From an uncultured Collinsella sp. (GTDB taxonomy: Bacteria > Actinomycetota > Coriobacteriia > Coriobacteriales > Coriobacteriaceae), in the NCBI GenBank assembly GCA_900542125.1, contig UQMO01000053.1, forward strand, positions 1 to 17,291: DNA of 17,291 bases. Direction: 5' to 3'. Shown here piece by piece: positions 1 to 7,213 of this stretch. The notes under the pieces are model-generated. The model made no database searches. It was not told the origin of the DNA and saw only the letters and a list, made by a program, of their open reading frames with translations. The number at the start of each line of letters is the position of its first letter. Position 1 is the first letter of the stretch. The translations under genes and the position numbers were made by a program.

Positions 1-37
1 GCCTTCGTCGGCAGCGTCAGATGTGTATAAGAGACAG
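1..37 (+). other. Illumina Nextera adapter (non-genomic sequence)
   Basis: Bases 5-37 match the 33-base Nextera read 1 adapter exactly. Its last 19 bases (19-37) are the Tn5 mosaic end, ending in TATAAGAGACAG. The four bases before it (GCCT, 1-4) match the end of the i5 index I remember as S508, so they are probably index sequence. Genuine genome begins at about base 38, because the minus-strand CoaBC reading frame continues sensibly up to there (ending LVLGPT). This is library-preparation sequence left on the contig end, not a transposon in the organism. Confidence 0.97.
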
Positions 38-776
38 ATGTCGGTCCCAGCACGAGCGTGACGGCGGCGCCGCGGCGTGCGGCCTCCCCCGCCAGAGCGA
101 TACCCATCTTGCCCGATGAACGGTTGCCGATAAAACGCACGGGATCGATCGGCTCGTGCGTGGGGCCGGCAGTGATCACGATGCGCTTGCCCGCCAGGTC
201 TTGCGGGACGGGGTTCAGCACCTCACAGACGGCCTCGACGACGTCCTCGGGCTCGCTCATGCGTCCCGTGTCCACGTCGCCGCAGGCAAGGTAACCGCTA
301 CCCGGACCCACAACATTGACACCGCGCTCGCGCAGCGTGGCCATGTTGGCCTGCGTGGCCGGTGCCTTCCACATGCCATTGTTCATGGCCGGTGCGATCA
401 CGATGGGGCGCGGCGTGGCAAGCAGCGTGGTGGAGATGAGGTCGTCGGCGATGCCGTTGGCCATCTTAGCGATGATGTTGGCCGTCGCGGGCGCCACGAC
501 CACCACGTCGGGCTCCTGCGCCAGCGAGATATGGTGGATGGGGTCGGAGGGGTCGTCGAATAGGCCCACGGCAACGGGCTCATTGGTGAGTGCGCGGAAG
601 GTGAGCGGCCCCACGAACTCCATGGCGTGCTCGCTCATGACGACCTTGACGTGGGCGCCGCGCTTTTGCAGCAGGCGCACGATATTGCACGACTTATAGG
701 CGGCGATCCCGCCGGTAATTCCCAGCAGGATCGTTTTTCCCTCAAGTTGCATTGAATTGTTGGGTGCCGCCGCCAT
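38..776 (-). CDS. coaBC: CoaBC, phosphopantothenoylcysteine decarboxylase/synthetase (3' end cut off)
   Basis: This is the bifunctional flavoprotein of coenzyme A synthesis. CoaB joins 4'-phosphopantothenate to cysteine using CTP, and CoaC decarboxylates the product to 4'-phosphopantetheine. The visible 246 residues hold the whole CoaC domain: the flavin-binding start LLGITGGIAAYKS (about 18-29), the active-site His in HHISLA (His82), PAMN (129-132) and the ACG segment with Cys165. The CoaB domain begins near residue 196 with VITAGPTHEPID and continues to NRSSGKMG (218-225). The frame then runs into the adapter, so roughly the last 40% of a usual protein of about 400 residues is missing. The ATG at 776 lies two bases after the upstream stop and is preceded by AAGGAAG. 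A later ATG (Met9) has no visible ribosome binding site. It is the last gene of the visible row. Confidence 0.95.
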
Positions 777-778
777 CG

Positions 779-1498
779 TTAGGCTTCCTTGCTGAGGAGC
801 ACGAGCAGGCGGTGGCAGTACGGGCAGTGCGTAATCTCACTACCGTCGTGGTTGAGGTCGCTCATGGATGACGCCTGCAGCGCGGTGTGGCAGACCGTGG
901 GGATGTTGCCCTTGATGGTCTCGACGGCCAGGCCGCGGAACTGCTTGAGCAGACGCTCGTAATCGGTGAGCACGTCGGCCGGCAGCGTGGCGGCAAGAGC
1001 GGTGCGCTCCTTAGTGGCGGCTTCGATCTGAGCCTGCAGGTCGGCAGCCTTGGCGCGGGCGGCCTTGGTATCGGCCTTCACGCCCTCTTCGAACTTGGCG
1101 ATGATTGCCTGCGCGCGGGTCTCGCGGTCGAGCGCCTCTTTGTGGGCGACAACGACGTCCTTGCGGGTGTGCTCAATCTTGTCCAGGCGCTTGGCCAGGG
1201 TGGCGAGCTCGTTTTCCAGGTCCTGTACCTCGCGGTAGTCGGAGCCGTCAACGTGGCGCTTCTTAGCGGCCTCGATGGCGTTATTGGTCTGGATCTCGGT
1301 GGTGTTGAGATCGTCGAGCTCAATATCCAGGTCCTTGCGTTGGGCGTAGAGCTTGGTCATTTCGGCCTTGAGCTTAACGTAGGTCTTGCGCTTGGAAGCG
1401 AGCTCCTTGAGCTCCGGCATATTGGCAAGTTCGCTCTTGTTGCGGGCGAGCTCCAAATCGATCTGTTGCAGCTTGAGTAGCGTAGCGCCGGCGCTCAT
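779..1498 (-). CDS. CT398-like coiled-coil protein with degenerate C4 zinc ribbon
   Basis: This 239-residue protein is mostly charged coiled coil (about residues 5-185), followed by a short C-terminal zinc-ribbon-like end. That architecture fits the CT398/zf-RING_7 family, whose cellular role is not settled. The usual ribbon is CxxC...CxxC. Here the second knuckle is intact (CPYC, Cys225 and Cys228), but the first reads PTVC, so its leading cysteine is Pro200 and only Cys203 remains. Nearby His204 and His229 might substitute. The ATG at 1498 was chosen over one at 1534 because it forms an ATGA overlap with the Nif3 stop and follows AAGGAGA at seven bases. The gene sits between nif3-like and coaBC and is probably translationally coupled to both. 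Confidence 0.85.
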   Translation of the reverse strand: MSAGATLLKLQQIDLELARNKSELANMPELKELASKRKTYVKLKAEMTKLYAQRKDLDIELDDLNTTEIQTNNAIEAAKKRHVDGSDYREVQDLENELATLAKRLDKIEHTRKDVVVAHKEALDRETRAQAIIAKFEEGVKADTKAARAKAADLQAQIEAATKERTALAATLPADVLTDYERLLKQFRGLAVETIKGNIPTVCHTALQASSMSDLNHDGSEITHCPYCHRLLVLLSKEA

Positions 1499-2304
1499 AA
1501 GTTCTCTCCTTTTGTCACAGTCCACCATTGGCAAGGGTTCAGTATTTTAATCGCATGACGGGGGTCGGCCCCGGCGTCAACTGCAGAGTTCATCAATATA
1601 TCAACGAACGGCCCCTCGGAGCGGTCGTGGCCGAGCAAGATCACCGGCAGCCCGCGCAAGGCAAGGTCTTGCGCCACGTGGTAGCCCGCCTCGCCCGTCA
1701 CGACAACATCTGCGCCCGCGGCGATGGCGAGCTCTCCGAAGTCGCCCAGGGAGCCGCCCAAAATGGCGACGGTGCGGCACGGGCGATCAGCTTTGCCCCA
1801 CACACGCGGGTCGCTGCCAAAGGCCGTGGCAGCACGGGTGGCAAGATCGCGCAGCGTGCACGGGTCGTTGAGCGTTGCAAGTGCGCCCAGGCCGGTGGCC
1901 TCGGGGTCGTCCACGTGCTCCAGTGAGCTCACGGGTGCGGCACCCAGCAGCTTGCTCAGGCAGACACGGGCTTCGTGCGAGCGGTCCAGGTTGGTGTGGA
2001 GCGAGATAATGCTCACCCCGCAGCGGGCAGCCTCGTAGAGGGCCGCACTGCACTGGGGTCGTGTGGCATCCGCCGGACAAAAGGCCTCGGGTGCCTTGAT
2101 GTATATGGGATGATGCGTCAGCAGCACGTTGGCGCTTGCTTCTTGGGCGCGGCGAACATTAGCCTCAGTCGCATCGAGTGCGCAGGCAACGCCGGTGATC
2201 TCCGCGGCCGGATCGCCAACGGAGAGTCCTACGTGGTCCCAGGGCTCGGTGTCCGTCTTGGGATAGCGTGCCAGTAGCGCGCGCTCGAGCTCGGCGACGA
2301 TCAT
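1495..2304 (-). CDS. Nif3-like dinuclear metal centre protein (YqfO/YbgI family)
   Basis: The 269-residue protein matches the short form of the Nif3 family, without the PII-like inserted domain. It shows the conserved metal-site motifs: THHP (His64 and His65), HTNLD (His103 and Asp107) and HDRSE (His226 and Glu230). TGEAGYH (203-209) matches another conserved family segment. Family members form hexameric toroids with two metal ions per subunit. Many databases label them GTP cyclohydrolase 1 type 2, but the physiological substrate is uncertain, so I would not transfer that reaction. The start codon overlaps the cysteine desulfurase stop as ATGA, and its own stop overlaps the next start the same way, so it is probably translated in step with its neighbours. 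Confidence 0.92.
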   Translation of the reverse strand: MIVAELERALLARYPKTDTEPWDHVGLSVGDPAAEITGVACALDATEANVRRAQEASANVLLTHHPIYIKAPEAFCPADATRPQCSAALYEAARCGVSIISLHTNLDRSHEARVCLSKLLGAAPVSSLEHVDDPEATGLGALATLNDPCTLRDLATRAATAFGSDPRVWGKADRPCRTVAILGGSLGDFGELAIAAGADVVVTGEAGYHVAQDLALRGLPVILLGHDRSEGPFVDILMNSAVDAGADPRHAIKILNPCQWWTVTKGENL

Positions 2305-3479
2305 GCGGCACCTGCGATCGAGAGCAGCGTCTGGGCAAACTCGTCCAGATCGTCCGGATTCACGCGGTCGTCAAAGGAAATGCGCAGTGCACCTAGTGCC
2401 TGCTCGCGACCAATGCCCATGGCGCTGAGCACATGGCTCGGGTCCACGCTGCCGCTCGAGCACGCCGAGCCGGCCGAAACCTCAAAGCCGGCGGCATCGA
2501 GCTTGACGATGAGCTCCTCGGAGTCCATGCCATCAACGTAGATCGACACCATGCCCGGCAGGCGATCGGCCTGTGCGTAGTCGCCCATGGTGGCATGAAT
2601 ACGCGGATGAGCCGTAAGCGTGGCGTAGAGCTTGTCGGAAAGGGCTTGCAGCTTCGCGCGCTCCTGAGCCACATGGGGCGTCAGAGACGAGGCGGCAGCG
2701 GCAAAGGCGAGCTGCGTTCGCAGGTCTTGCGTGCCGGCACGACGACCGGCCTCCTGTCCGCCGCCAAAGATGCGCGGGCGCAGCGGCGTGCGGCTCTTAA
2801 GGTAGAGTGCGCCAGATGCCACGGGACCGCCAATCTTGTGGGCTGCGACGGACATGGCGTCGAAGCCCAGCTCGGTGACATCGAGCGGAATATGCAGATA
2901 CCCCTGGATGGCATCGGTGTGGAACAGGGCGCCAACGGTATGCGTGGCCGCGGCAAGCTCGCGGATGGGCTGCACCACGCCGGTCTCGTTGTTGGCAACC
3001 ATGATGCTCACGAGCGCCACGTCGTCGCCTAGCAGCTCGACAAGCGTGGCAGGCTCAATGTAGCCCATGCGGCAGGGCTGCACTAGGTCGACGGTAAAGC
3101 CGGCGGCACGCAGCAACGGCAGGTTGTCCAGAATCGAATCGTGCTCGATGGCCGAAACGATTACACGATCGCGCTTGCGATCGCGCTGACGAGCGCCCTC
3201 GGCAAGACCGAGCAGCGCCAGCTGGTTGGCTTCGGTGCCGCCGTTGGTCAGTACAATCTCGGACGGGCGGACGCGCGCGCCAAAGCTGCGGGCGATCTCG
3301 CGACGTGCAACCTCCAGACGCGCGGCAGCCTTGCGGCCGAGCGAATGCAGCGAGTTGGGGTTGACGCCGGCAAGCTCGCTGTCGTCGTACTCGCGCTGCG
3401 CAAGGAGCGCCTCGGCGCGCATGGGCGTCGAGGCGGCATAGTCAAGATTCACGGGTATACGGTTTTGACCTGCGGTCAT
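2301..3479 (-). CDS. Cysteine desulfurase, NifS/IscS class
   Basis: This is a PLP-dependent class V aminotransferase-fold enzyme that takes sulfur from cysteine as an enzyme-bound persulfide, releasing alanine. It supplies Fe-S cluster assembly or thiolation reactions. The 392 residues include the start NLDYAAST (11-18), EHDS with the PLP-stacking His113, NNETG (163-167), HTDA (187-190), the PLP lysine in AAHKIGG (Lys215) and the catalytic cysteine loop SAGSACSSG (Cys340). No scaffold gene such as iscU or sufU is beside it, so its sulfur acceptor cannot be read from context. The ATG at 3479 is preceded by AGGAGG about 11 bases upstream, inside the end of rpe. The next gene overlaps its stop by four bases. 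Assignment to a specific paralogue (iscS, nifS, nifZ-like) is not possible by eye. Confidence 0.95.
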   Translation of the reverse strand: MTAGQNRIPVNLDYAASTPMRAEALLAQREYDDSELAGVNPNSLHSLGRKAAARLEVARREIARSFGARVRPSEIVLTNGGTEANQLALLGLAEGARQRDRKRDRVIVSAIEHDSILDNLPLLRAAGFTVDLVQPCRMGYIEPATLVELLGDDVALVSIMVANNETGVVQPIRELAAATHTVGALFHTDAIQGYLHIPLDVTELGFDAMSVAAHKIGGPVASGALYLKSRTPLRPRIFGGGQEAGRRAGTQDLRTQLAFAAAASSLTPHVAQERAKLQALSDKLYATLTAHPRIHATMGDYAQADRLPGMVSIYVDGMDSEELIVKLDAAGFEVSAGSACSSGSVDPSHVLSAMGIGREQALGALRISFDDRVNPDDLDEFAQTLLSIAGAA

Positions 3480-3485
3480 AAGGGT

Positions 3486-4157
3486 TTATGCCTCCTGTGC
3501 GGCCTCGTTGCCCAGCTTCTGCAGCAGCGCAACCTCGGCAGCGGGATCTTTGGACTTAAATACGGCAGAACCGGCCACGAGCACGTTGGCGCCGGCCTTG
3601 ACGACCTCGACAATGTTCTTGGAAGAAATGCCACCGTCGACCTCGATGAGGGGCGAAACGCCGTGACGCTCGCACATGGCCCTGAGCTCGCGGAGCTTAG
3701 CGATGGTGCCCGGGATAAAGCTCTGACCGCCAAAGCCCGGGTTCACGCTCATGAGCAGCACCATATCGACGACGTCGATGATGCTCTCGAGCACGCACAC
3801 GGGGGTGGCGGGGTTGAGCACCACGCCGGCCTTAACGCCGCGCTGCTGCAGATGGGTGAGCGTGCGGTGCAGGTGCGTGGAGGCCTCGTAGTGTACGGTG
3901 ATCATATCGGCGCCGGCGTCTGCGTACCAATCGACCGTCTCGTCGGGGTTCGACACCATGAGGTGCGCGTCGACCGGTACATTGGTGGAGCGCTTGACGG
4001 CCTTGAGGATGTCAACGCCAAAGGTGAGGTTGCCGGTAAAGTGGCCGTCCATGACGTCGAAGTGCACGTAGTCGGCGCCGGCGATCTTGTCGAGGTCGCC
4101 CTTGAGGTTGGCCATATCGGCCGAAAGGATGGACGGAGCGATTTTAATGGAACCCAT
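3486..4157 (-). CDS. rpe: Ribulose-phosphate 3-epimerase
   Basis: This enzyme interconverts D-ribulose 5-phosphate and D-xylulose 5-phosphate in the pentose phosphate pathway. It is a cytosolic TIM-barrel enzyme of normal length (223 residues). Diagnostic motifs are all present in order: APSILSAD (7-14), HFDVMDGHF (32-40), DAHLM (63-67), NPGFGGQ (139-145) and EVDGGI (172-177). The expected metal ligands and catalytic acids are His32, Asp34, His65 and Asp174. The start at 4157 follows GAAAGG and leaves 18 bases after the gpsA stop. It ends six bases before the cysteine desulfurase start, so it probably shares the same transcript. Confidence 0.97.
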   Translation of the reverse strand: MGSIKIAPSILSADMANLKGDLDKIAGADYVHFDVMDGHFTGNLTFGVDILKAVKRSTNVPVDAHLMVSNPDETVDWYADAGADMITVHYEASTHLHRTLTHLQQRGVKAGVVLNPATPVCVLESIIDVVDMVLLMSVNPGFGGQSFIPGTIAKLRELRAMCERHGVSPLIEVDGGISSKNIVEVVKAGANVLVAGSAVFKSKDPAAEVALLQKLGNEAAQEA

Positions 4158-4175
4158 GGTAGAAGCCTTTCTGCG

Positions 4176-5183
4176 CTAGTCGGTGAGTCCGTAGAACTCT
4201 TGGGAGGGTACGCGGTCGGTAAGAATCTCGAGCGCCCTATCCAAAGTAACACCGTTGTAGAGCGTTTGCTCCACGGCAAAGGTGAGCGGAATGTCTACGC
4301 CCAGTGAACGGGCAAGCTCGCTCACGCTGCGGGCCGCGACGGCGCCCTCAACAACCATATGCGTGCGCGTCTGATACTCGTCGAGCGACACGCCGTGGGC
4401 AAACTCGTAGCCAAAGGTGCGGTTGCGCGAATGCTCCGAGGTGCAGGTGGCAATGAGGTCGCCCATGCCGGCAAGTCCCATGCAGGTCATAGCTTGACCG
4501 CCGCGGGCGTGCACCAGACGGCTGATCTCTGCCAGGCCGCGCGTCATGATGAGGGCGAGCGTGTTGTCGCCCGCACCGGTGCCGGCGGAGATTCCGCATA
4601 CGATCGCGATGACATTTTTCATGGCGCCGCAAACCTCGACGCCGGTCATGTCCTGCGACAGGTAGATGCGGAAGGCCGTGGATAGGAGCAGGTTCTTAAA
4701 GGTCTCCCCTACCTGCGCGTCTTTGCTGGCGATGACGGCGGCAGAAAGTCCGCCGCGGCAGATCTCCTCGGCATGGTTGGGGCCCGAGAGCGCCGCCACG
4801 CGCGTCTCGTTGCCAATCTCGCTGGCGATGACCTCGCTCATGAGCAGGCCGGACTCGGGCTCAATGCCCTTGGTGAGGCAGAGCACCGGGGTATCGGCGG
4901 CGATAAAGGGCGCGGCCTGGTGGCACACGCTGCGAAGGTGCGTCGAAGGAACGGCGAAGATGATGGCCTCGGCGCCGTCGAGTGCCTGCACCAGGTCCGT
5001 GGTGGCGACGACGTTGCCGGGCAGCTTGTAGCCCACAAGGTAGCGGGGGTTGCGGTGCTCGCCATTGATGCCGGCGGCCGTCTGCTCGCTGTGGGCCCAC
5101 ATGGTCACGCGCTCGGCTCGCGCGGCGGCAAGGCCGGCGACGGCGGTTCCCCAGGAGCCGGAGCCAATCAGCGCAACATTCAT
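4176..5183 (-). CDS. gpsA: NAD(P)+-dependent glycerol-3-phosphate dehydrogenase
   Basis: GpsA reduces dihydroxyacetone phosphate to sn-glycerol 3-phosphate, the backbone for phospholipid synthesis. The 335-residue protein opens with the dinucleotide-binding motif GSGSWGTA (7-14). It continues with LTKG (Lys105), SGPNHAEE (133-140) and the catalytic lysine in CGAMKNV (Lys189). The substrate-binding part has GMGDL (239-243) and SRNR (252-255). Length and motif order are normal. A good ribosome binding site, AGGAG, overlaps the plsY stop, and the gap to plsY is nine bases. Its product is the direct substrate of PlsY, encoded just upstream, so this pair forms a functional unit. Confidence 0.97.
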   Translation of the reverse strand: MNVALIGSGSWGTAVAGLAAARAERVTMWAHSEQTAAGINGEHRNPRYLVGYKLPGNVVATTDLVQALDGAEAIIFAVPSTHLRSVCHQAAPFIAADTPVLCLTKGIEPESGLLMSEVIASEIGNETRVAALSGPNHAEEICRGGLSAAVIASKDAQVGETFKNLLLSTAFRIYLSQDMTGVEVCGAMKNVIAIVCGISAGTGAGDNTLALIMTRGLAEISRLVHARGGQAMTCMGLAGMGDLIATCTSEHSRNRTFGYEFAHGVSLDEYQTRTHMVVEGAVAARSVSELARSLGVDIPLTFAVEQTLYNGVTLDRALEILTDRVPSQEFYGLTD

Positions 5184-5192
5184 GACTCTCTC

Positions 5193-5876
5193 CTACTTAT
5201 CGTCGGGCTCGGTGACGCGCTTGGTAAACGAGAGCTTGGACTCCTTACCGGTCATGAGCTTTTTGATGTTCGCACGATGGGCCCACACCACGGTGATGCC
5301 GATTATCGCCATGCAGAACTTGAGGCCCAGGCTGCTGTACGGAAAGACCGCGCAAGCAGCGATGGGAAGACCGATGGCCGCGGCAAGCGAGCCCACCGAC
5401 ACAAACTTGGTGATGGCGACGGCCACGATAAACATGCCCAGCAGCGACAGGCCAATTGGCCAATACCAGGCGAGGATGACGCCCAGACCAACTGCGATTC
5501 CCTTGCCGCCATGGAAATTGAGGTAGGGCGAGAAGATGTGGCCCCACACCGCTGCCAGGCAGATGACGCCGAGCATCCAGTCGCCGGCGGCGCCGGGGGC
5601 CATAATGCTCACGGGGAAGCCATAGCCCAAGTCGGCAATGAGCGGACGCGCGATAAGGACGCAGATGGCGCCCTTAAGGCAGTCGAGCAGCAGCGTGAGC
5701 GCGGCCACCTTGGGGCCGGCCACGCGCAGCGCGTTGGTGGTGCCGATGTTGCCGGAGCCCGCCTTGCGAATGTCCGTGTGGTTGAACACGCGGCCCAAGA
5801 TCAGGCCAAACGGAATCGCTCCGATAAAGAACGAGACCACGGCGCAGATGGCGGTCAGAAGAATCGGATTATGCAT
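5193..5876 (-). CDS. plsY: Acyl-phosphate:glycerol-3-phosphate acyltransferase
   Basis: PlsY is an integral membrane enzyme that transfers an acyl group from acyl phosphate (made by PlsX) to glycerol 3-phosphate, giving lysophosphatidic acid. The 227 residues contain the three family motifs: SGNIGTTNALR (41-51), GHIFSPYLNFHGGKG (112-126) and AHRANIKKLMTGKE (199-212). Several hydrophobic spans lie between them. The ATG at 5876 was chosen because the preceding frame is arginine-rich, lacks family character and lies inside der. GAAGGA is positioned eight bases upstream. This start overlaps the der stop by eight bases, which suggests coupling. No plsX is in the window. Confidence 0.96.
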   Translation of the reverse strand: MHNPILLTAICAVVSFFIGAIPFGLILGRVFNHTDIRKAGSGNIGTTNALRVAGPKVAALTLLLDCLKGAICVLIARPLIADLGYGFPVSIMAPGAAGDWMLGVICLAAVWGHIFSPYLNFHGGKGIAVGLGVILAWYWPIGLSLLGMFIVAVAITKFVSVGSLAAAIGLPIAACAVFPYSSLGLKFCMAIIGITVVWAHRANIKKLMTGKESKLSFTKRVTEPDDK

Positions 5877-7203
5877 CCTTTTGATCCTTCTTCCTAAAGA
5901 AGAGTCGAATGGGCGTGCCGGCAAAGTCGAAGGTCGAGCGCATGCGGTTCTCGACGTAGCGCTGGTAGGTGTCGTTGACCAGGTCGCTGTGGTTGACGAA
6001 GAACGTAAACGTCGGCGGATTGACGCCCGTCTGGGTCACGTAGTGCATGCGCAGGCGACGCTTGCCGTCCACCACGGTATGACCGAACTCGCGCAGGTCG
6101 GTGAGGAACGTGTTGAGGCGCGAGGTGCTGATCTTTTGCGAGCGCGTCTTTTCGGCCACGTCGACCATCGACCAGATCTTCTCGACGCTACGGCCGGTCA
6201 GGGCTGAGATGCGCAGGTACTGGGCCCAGGGAGCCATGACGCCCAGACGGTGGTCGACGGTCTCCATGCAGGCCTCGCGCTTGCGGTCATCGTCGAGCAG
6301 GTCCCACTTGTTGAGCAGCACCACGATGGCGCAGCCGCGCTCGATGGCAAGACCCATGACCTTCTGGTCCTGCTCGGTAACGCCCACGGAGGCGTCGACG
6401 ACGAGCAGCGCCACGTCGGCGCGGTCGATGGCGCGCAGGCCGCGGACCATGGAGTAGTACTCGATGTTCTCGTACACGGTGCTCTTCTTGCGAATGCCCG
6501 CGGTGTCGACCATGCGGTAGTGCTTGCCGTTGCGCTCCACGACGGTGTCGATGGCGTCGCGCGTCGTGCCGGCAATGTTGGACACGATAGAGCGGTCGGC
6601 GCCCAGGATGCGGTTGAACAGCGACGACTTACCGGCGTTGGGACGGCCGATGATGGCGACGTTCAGCGCGTCGGGGAACTCATCGGCGACCTCGTCCTCT
6701 TCCTCCGGAAGCAGGGCCACGATGTCATCGAGCAGGTCGCCCGTGCCGTGGCCATGCAGGGCCGAGAGCGGCGTGGGCTCGCCGATGCCAAGCGAATAGA
6801 ACTCCCAGATGCTGTCGTTTTCGCGATCGGGGTTGTCGAGCTTGTTCACCAGCAGAAAGACCGGCTTGTCGCAGCGCTTGAGCATGCGGGCGACCGACTC
6901 GTCCTCCTCGGTGACGCCGGTGCGGCCGTCGACCACAAACAAGATGACGGCGGCTTCCTCGGCGGCGGCGAGCGCCTGGTCGCGGATGGACGTGGCAAAC
7001 ACGTCATCGCTCTTGAGCGGCTCGATGCCGCCCGTGTCGACGATGGTGAACTCGCGGCCGTTCCAATCGGCCGTGTGGTACGAGCGGTCGCGCGTGACGC
7101 CGCGAGACTCGTGGACGATGGCGTCCGAGGTCTGGGCCAGGCGGTTAACGAGTGTGGACTTGCCCACGTTGGGGCGTCCGACGACGGCGACGATAGGTTT
7201 CAT
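5869..7203 (-). CDS. der: Ribosome-associated GTPase Der (EngA)
   Basis: Der is an essential GTPase with two GTP-binding domains in tandem, needed for maturation of the 50S ribosomal subunit. The 444-residue protein shows GRPNVGKS (9-16), DTGG (56-59) and NKLD (120-123) in the first G domain. An acidic linker, PEEEDEVADE (166-175), follows. The second G domain has GRPNAGKS (186-193), DTAG (233-236) and NKWD (298-301). A KH-like RNA-binding domain fills about 355-440. An open frame reaches 57 codons further upstream, but the start at 7203 is clear: it begins MKPIVAVVGRPN and is preceded by AAAGGAG. The gene follows the DUF512 gene after ten bases. Confidence 0.98.
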   Translation of the reverse strand: MKPIVAVVGRPNVGKSTLVNRLAQTSDAIVHESRGVTRDRSYHTADWNGREFTIVDTGGIEPLKSDDVFATSIRDQALAAAEEAAVILFVVDGRTGVTEEDESVARMLKRCDKPVFLLVNKLDNPDRENDSIWEFYSLGIGEPTPLSALHGHGTGDLLDDIVALLPEEEDEVADEFPDALNVAIIGRPNAGKSSLFNRILGADRSIVSNIAGTTRDAIDTVVERNGKHYRMVDTAGIRKKSTVYENIEYYSMVRGLRAIDRADVALLVVDASVGVTEQDQKVMGLAIERGCAIVVLLNKWDLLDDDRKREACMETVDHRLGVMAPWAQYLRISALTGRSVEKIWSMVDVAEKTRSQKISTSRLNTFLTDLREFGHTVVDGKRRLRMHYVTQTGVNPPTFTFFVNHSDLVNDTYQRYVENRMRSTFDFAGTPIRLFFRKKDQKDA

Positions 7204-7213
7204 CTGCTCTCCT

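Noticed and set aside
19..37. Tn5-type mosaic end as evidence of a natural transposon
   Set aside because: It is contiguous with the synthetic Nextera adapter upstream, so it comes from tagmentation.
3141..4307. Long open reading frame on the plus strand (388 codons), antisense to the cysteine desulfurase and rpe
   Set aside because: It lies opposite two unmistakable genes, has no family motifs and a low-complexity composition typical of antisense frames in GC-rich DNA.
4773..5897. Long plus-strand open frame (374 codons) opposite gpsA and plsY
   Set aside because: Shadow of real genes. Its translation is rich in Gly, His, Asp and Arg without hydrophobic core or motifs.
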